A DNA stretch of 44,554 bases. Source: Rhodanobacter sp. (lineage in GTDB: Bacteria; Pseudomonadota; Gammaproteobacteria; Xanthomonadales; Rhodanobacteraceae). The DNA lies in contig SCSE01000004.1 in assembly GCA_004298015.1 (NCBI GenBank), positions 1 to 44,554 of the forward strand, in the 5' to 3' direction. The stretch's first letter is position 1, and each line of letters opens with the position of its first letter. The notes beneath the pieces are model-generated. The model searched no databases. It saw nothing but the letters and a program-made list of their open reading frames with translations, and had not been told where the DNA came from. Shown here piece after piece: positions 44,421-44,554 of this stretch. A program made the position numbers and the translations under genes.

Positions 44421-44537
44421 AGGAGCGTGGGCCATAGAAATCTTCGGGCTGCGATTGTGCTCTCATCCATAGACTGCGTCTCTCGTCAGGCTTGCATAGA
44501 ACCACTATGCGCTCCTTCCGATACACCCATCCTATGG
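44421..44537 (+). repeat. Right copy of the ~118-bp dispersed repeat
   Basis: This is the plus-strand copy of the sequence found inverted at 1-118, from AGGAGCGTGGGCC to CCCATCCTATGG, with about five base differences. It lies upstream of secA in non-coding DNA. It has the same internal hairpin, GCATAG and CTATGC around AACCA. Only 17 bases of the window follow it. Confidence 0.85.
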
Positions 44538-44554
44538 CGATAGCGCAATCTCGC

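Overview
The window is GC-rich, densely coded DNA from a gammaproteobacterium. It most likely belongs to the Xanthomonadales group (Rhodanobacter/Dyella/Frateuria-like). This rests on the lptD-surA-pdxA-rsmA-apaG-apaH order next to secA, a PilR of the xanthomonad type, paired UbiH and UbiI/VisC hydroxylases, and a TonB-receptor sugar locus. No tRNA, rRNA, CRISPR array, prophage or transposase was seen. A ~118-bp sequence lies at each end of the window in opposite orientation, so the window may be a contig that ends in repeats.

Region 1 (116-10828) is an alpha-glucoside utilisation locus. A LacI-type repressor is divergent from a cytoplasmic GH65 phosphorylase fused to beta-phosphoglucomutase. 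This is followed by a TonB-dependent receptor, an inner-membrane MFS transporter and a secreted GH65 hydrolase. Two identical 12-bp palindromes with a central CG (1396-1421) sit in the divergent region and look like the repressor's operators. The inferred path is outer-membrane import, periplasmic hydrolysis and/or uptake of the intact disaccharide, phosphorolysis to beta-glucose-1-phosphate, then glucose-6-phosphate.

Region 2 (10893-21393) is signalling. A PilR-like sigma-54 activator comes first. Then comes a two-sided island centred on a non-cyanobacterial Kai system: kaiC, two kaiB genes, a PAS hybrid histidine kinase and a lone receiver on the plus strand. On the minus strand are a CHASE3-type membrane histidine kinase, an Rcp1-like response regulator and a REC-kinase-REC protein. 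KaiA is absent. The genes overlap or are very close, and the kaiC/kinase divergent region carries a perfect dyad.

Region 3 (21682-34216) is mostly housekeeping. It has ssb, a secreted protein of unknown function, a DedA-rhodanese fusion, an MFS exporter, a polyprenyl diphosphate synthase (quinone side chain), type II NADH dehydrogenase, a secreted dienelactone-hydrolase-like protein, two ubiquinone hydroxylases, a DUF6580-like membrane protein with a PduO-type cobalamin adenosyltransferase, and a histone-deacetylase-like amidohydrolase.

Region 4 (34378-44216) is the conserved envelope/maintenance run lptD, surA, pdxA, rsmA, apaG, apaH, convergent with secA.

A small dispersed element with terminal inverted repeats occurs three times (26823-26923, 28378-28718, 41355-41424). 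Each copy begins exactly at the TGA stop codon of the gene before it.
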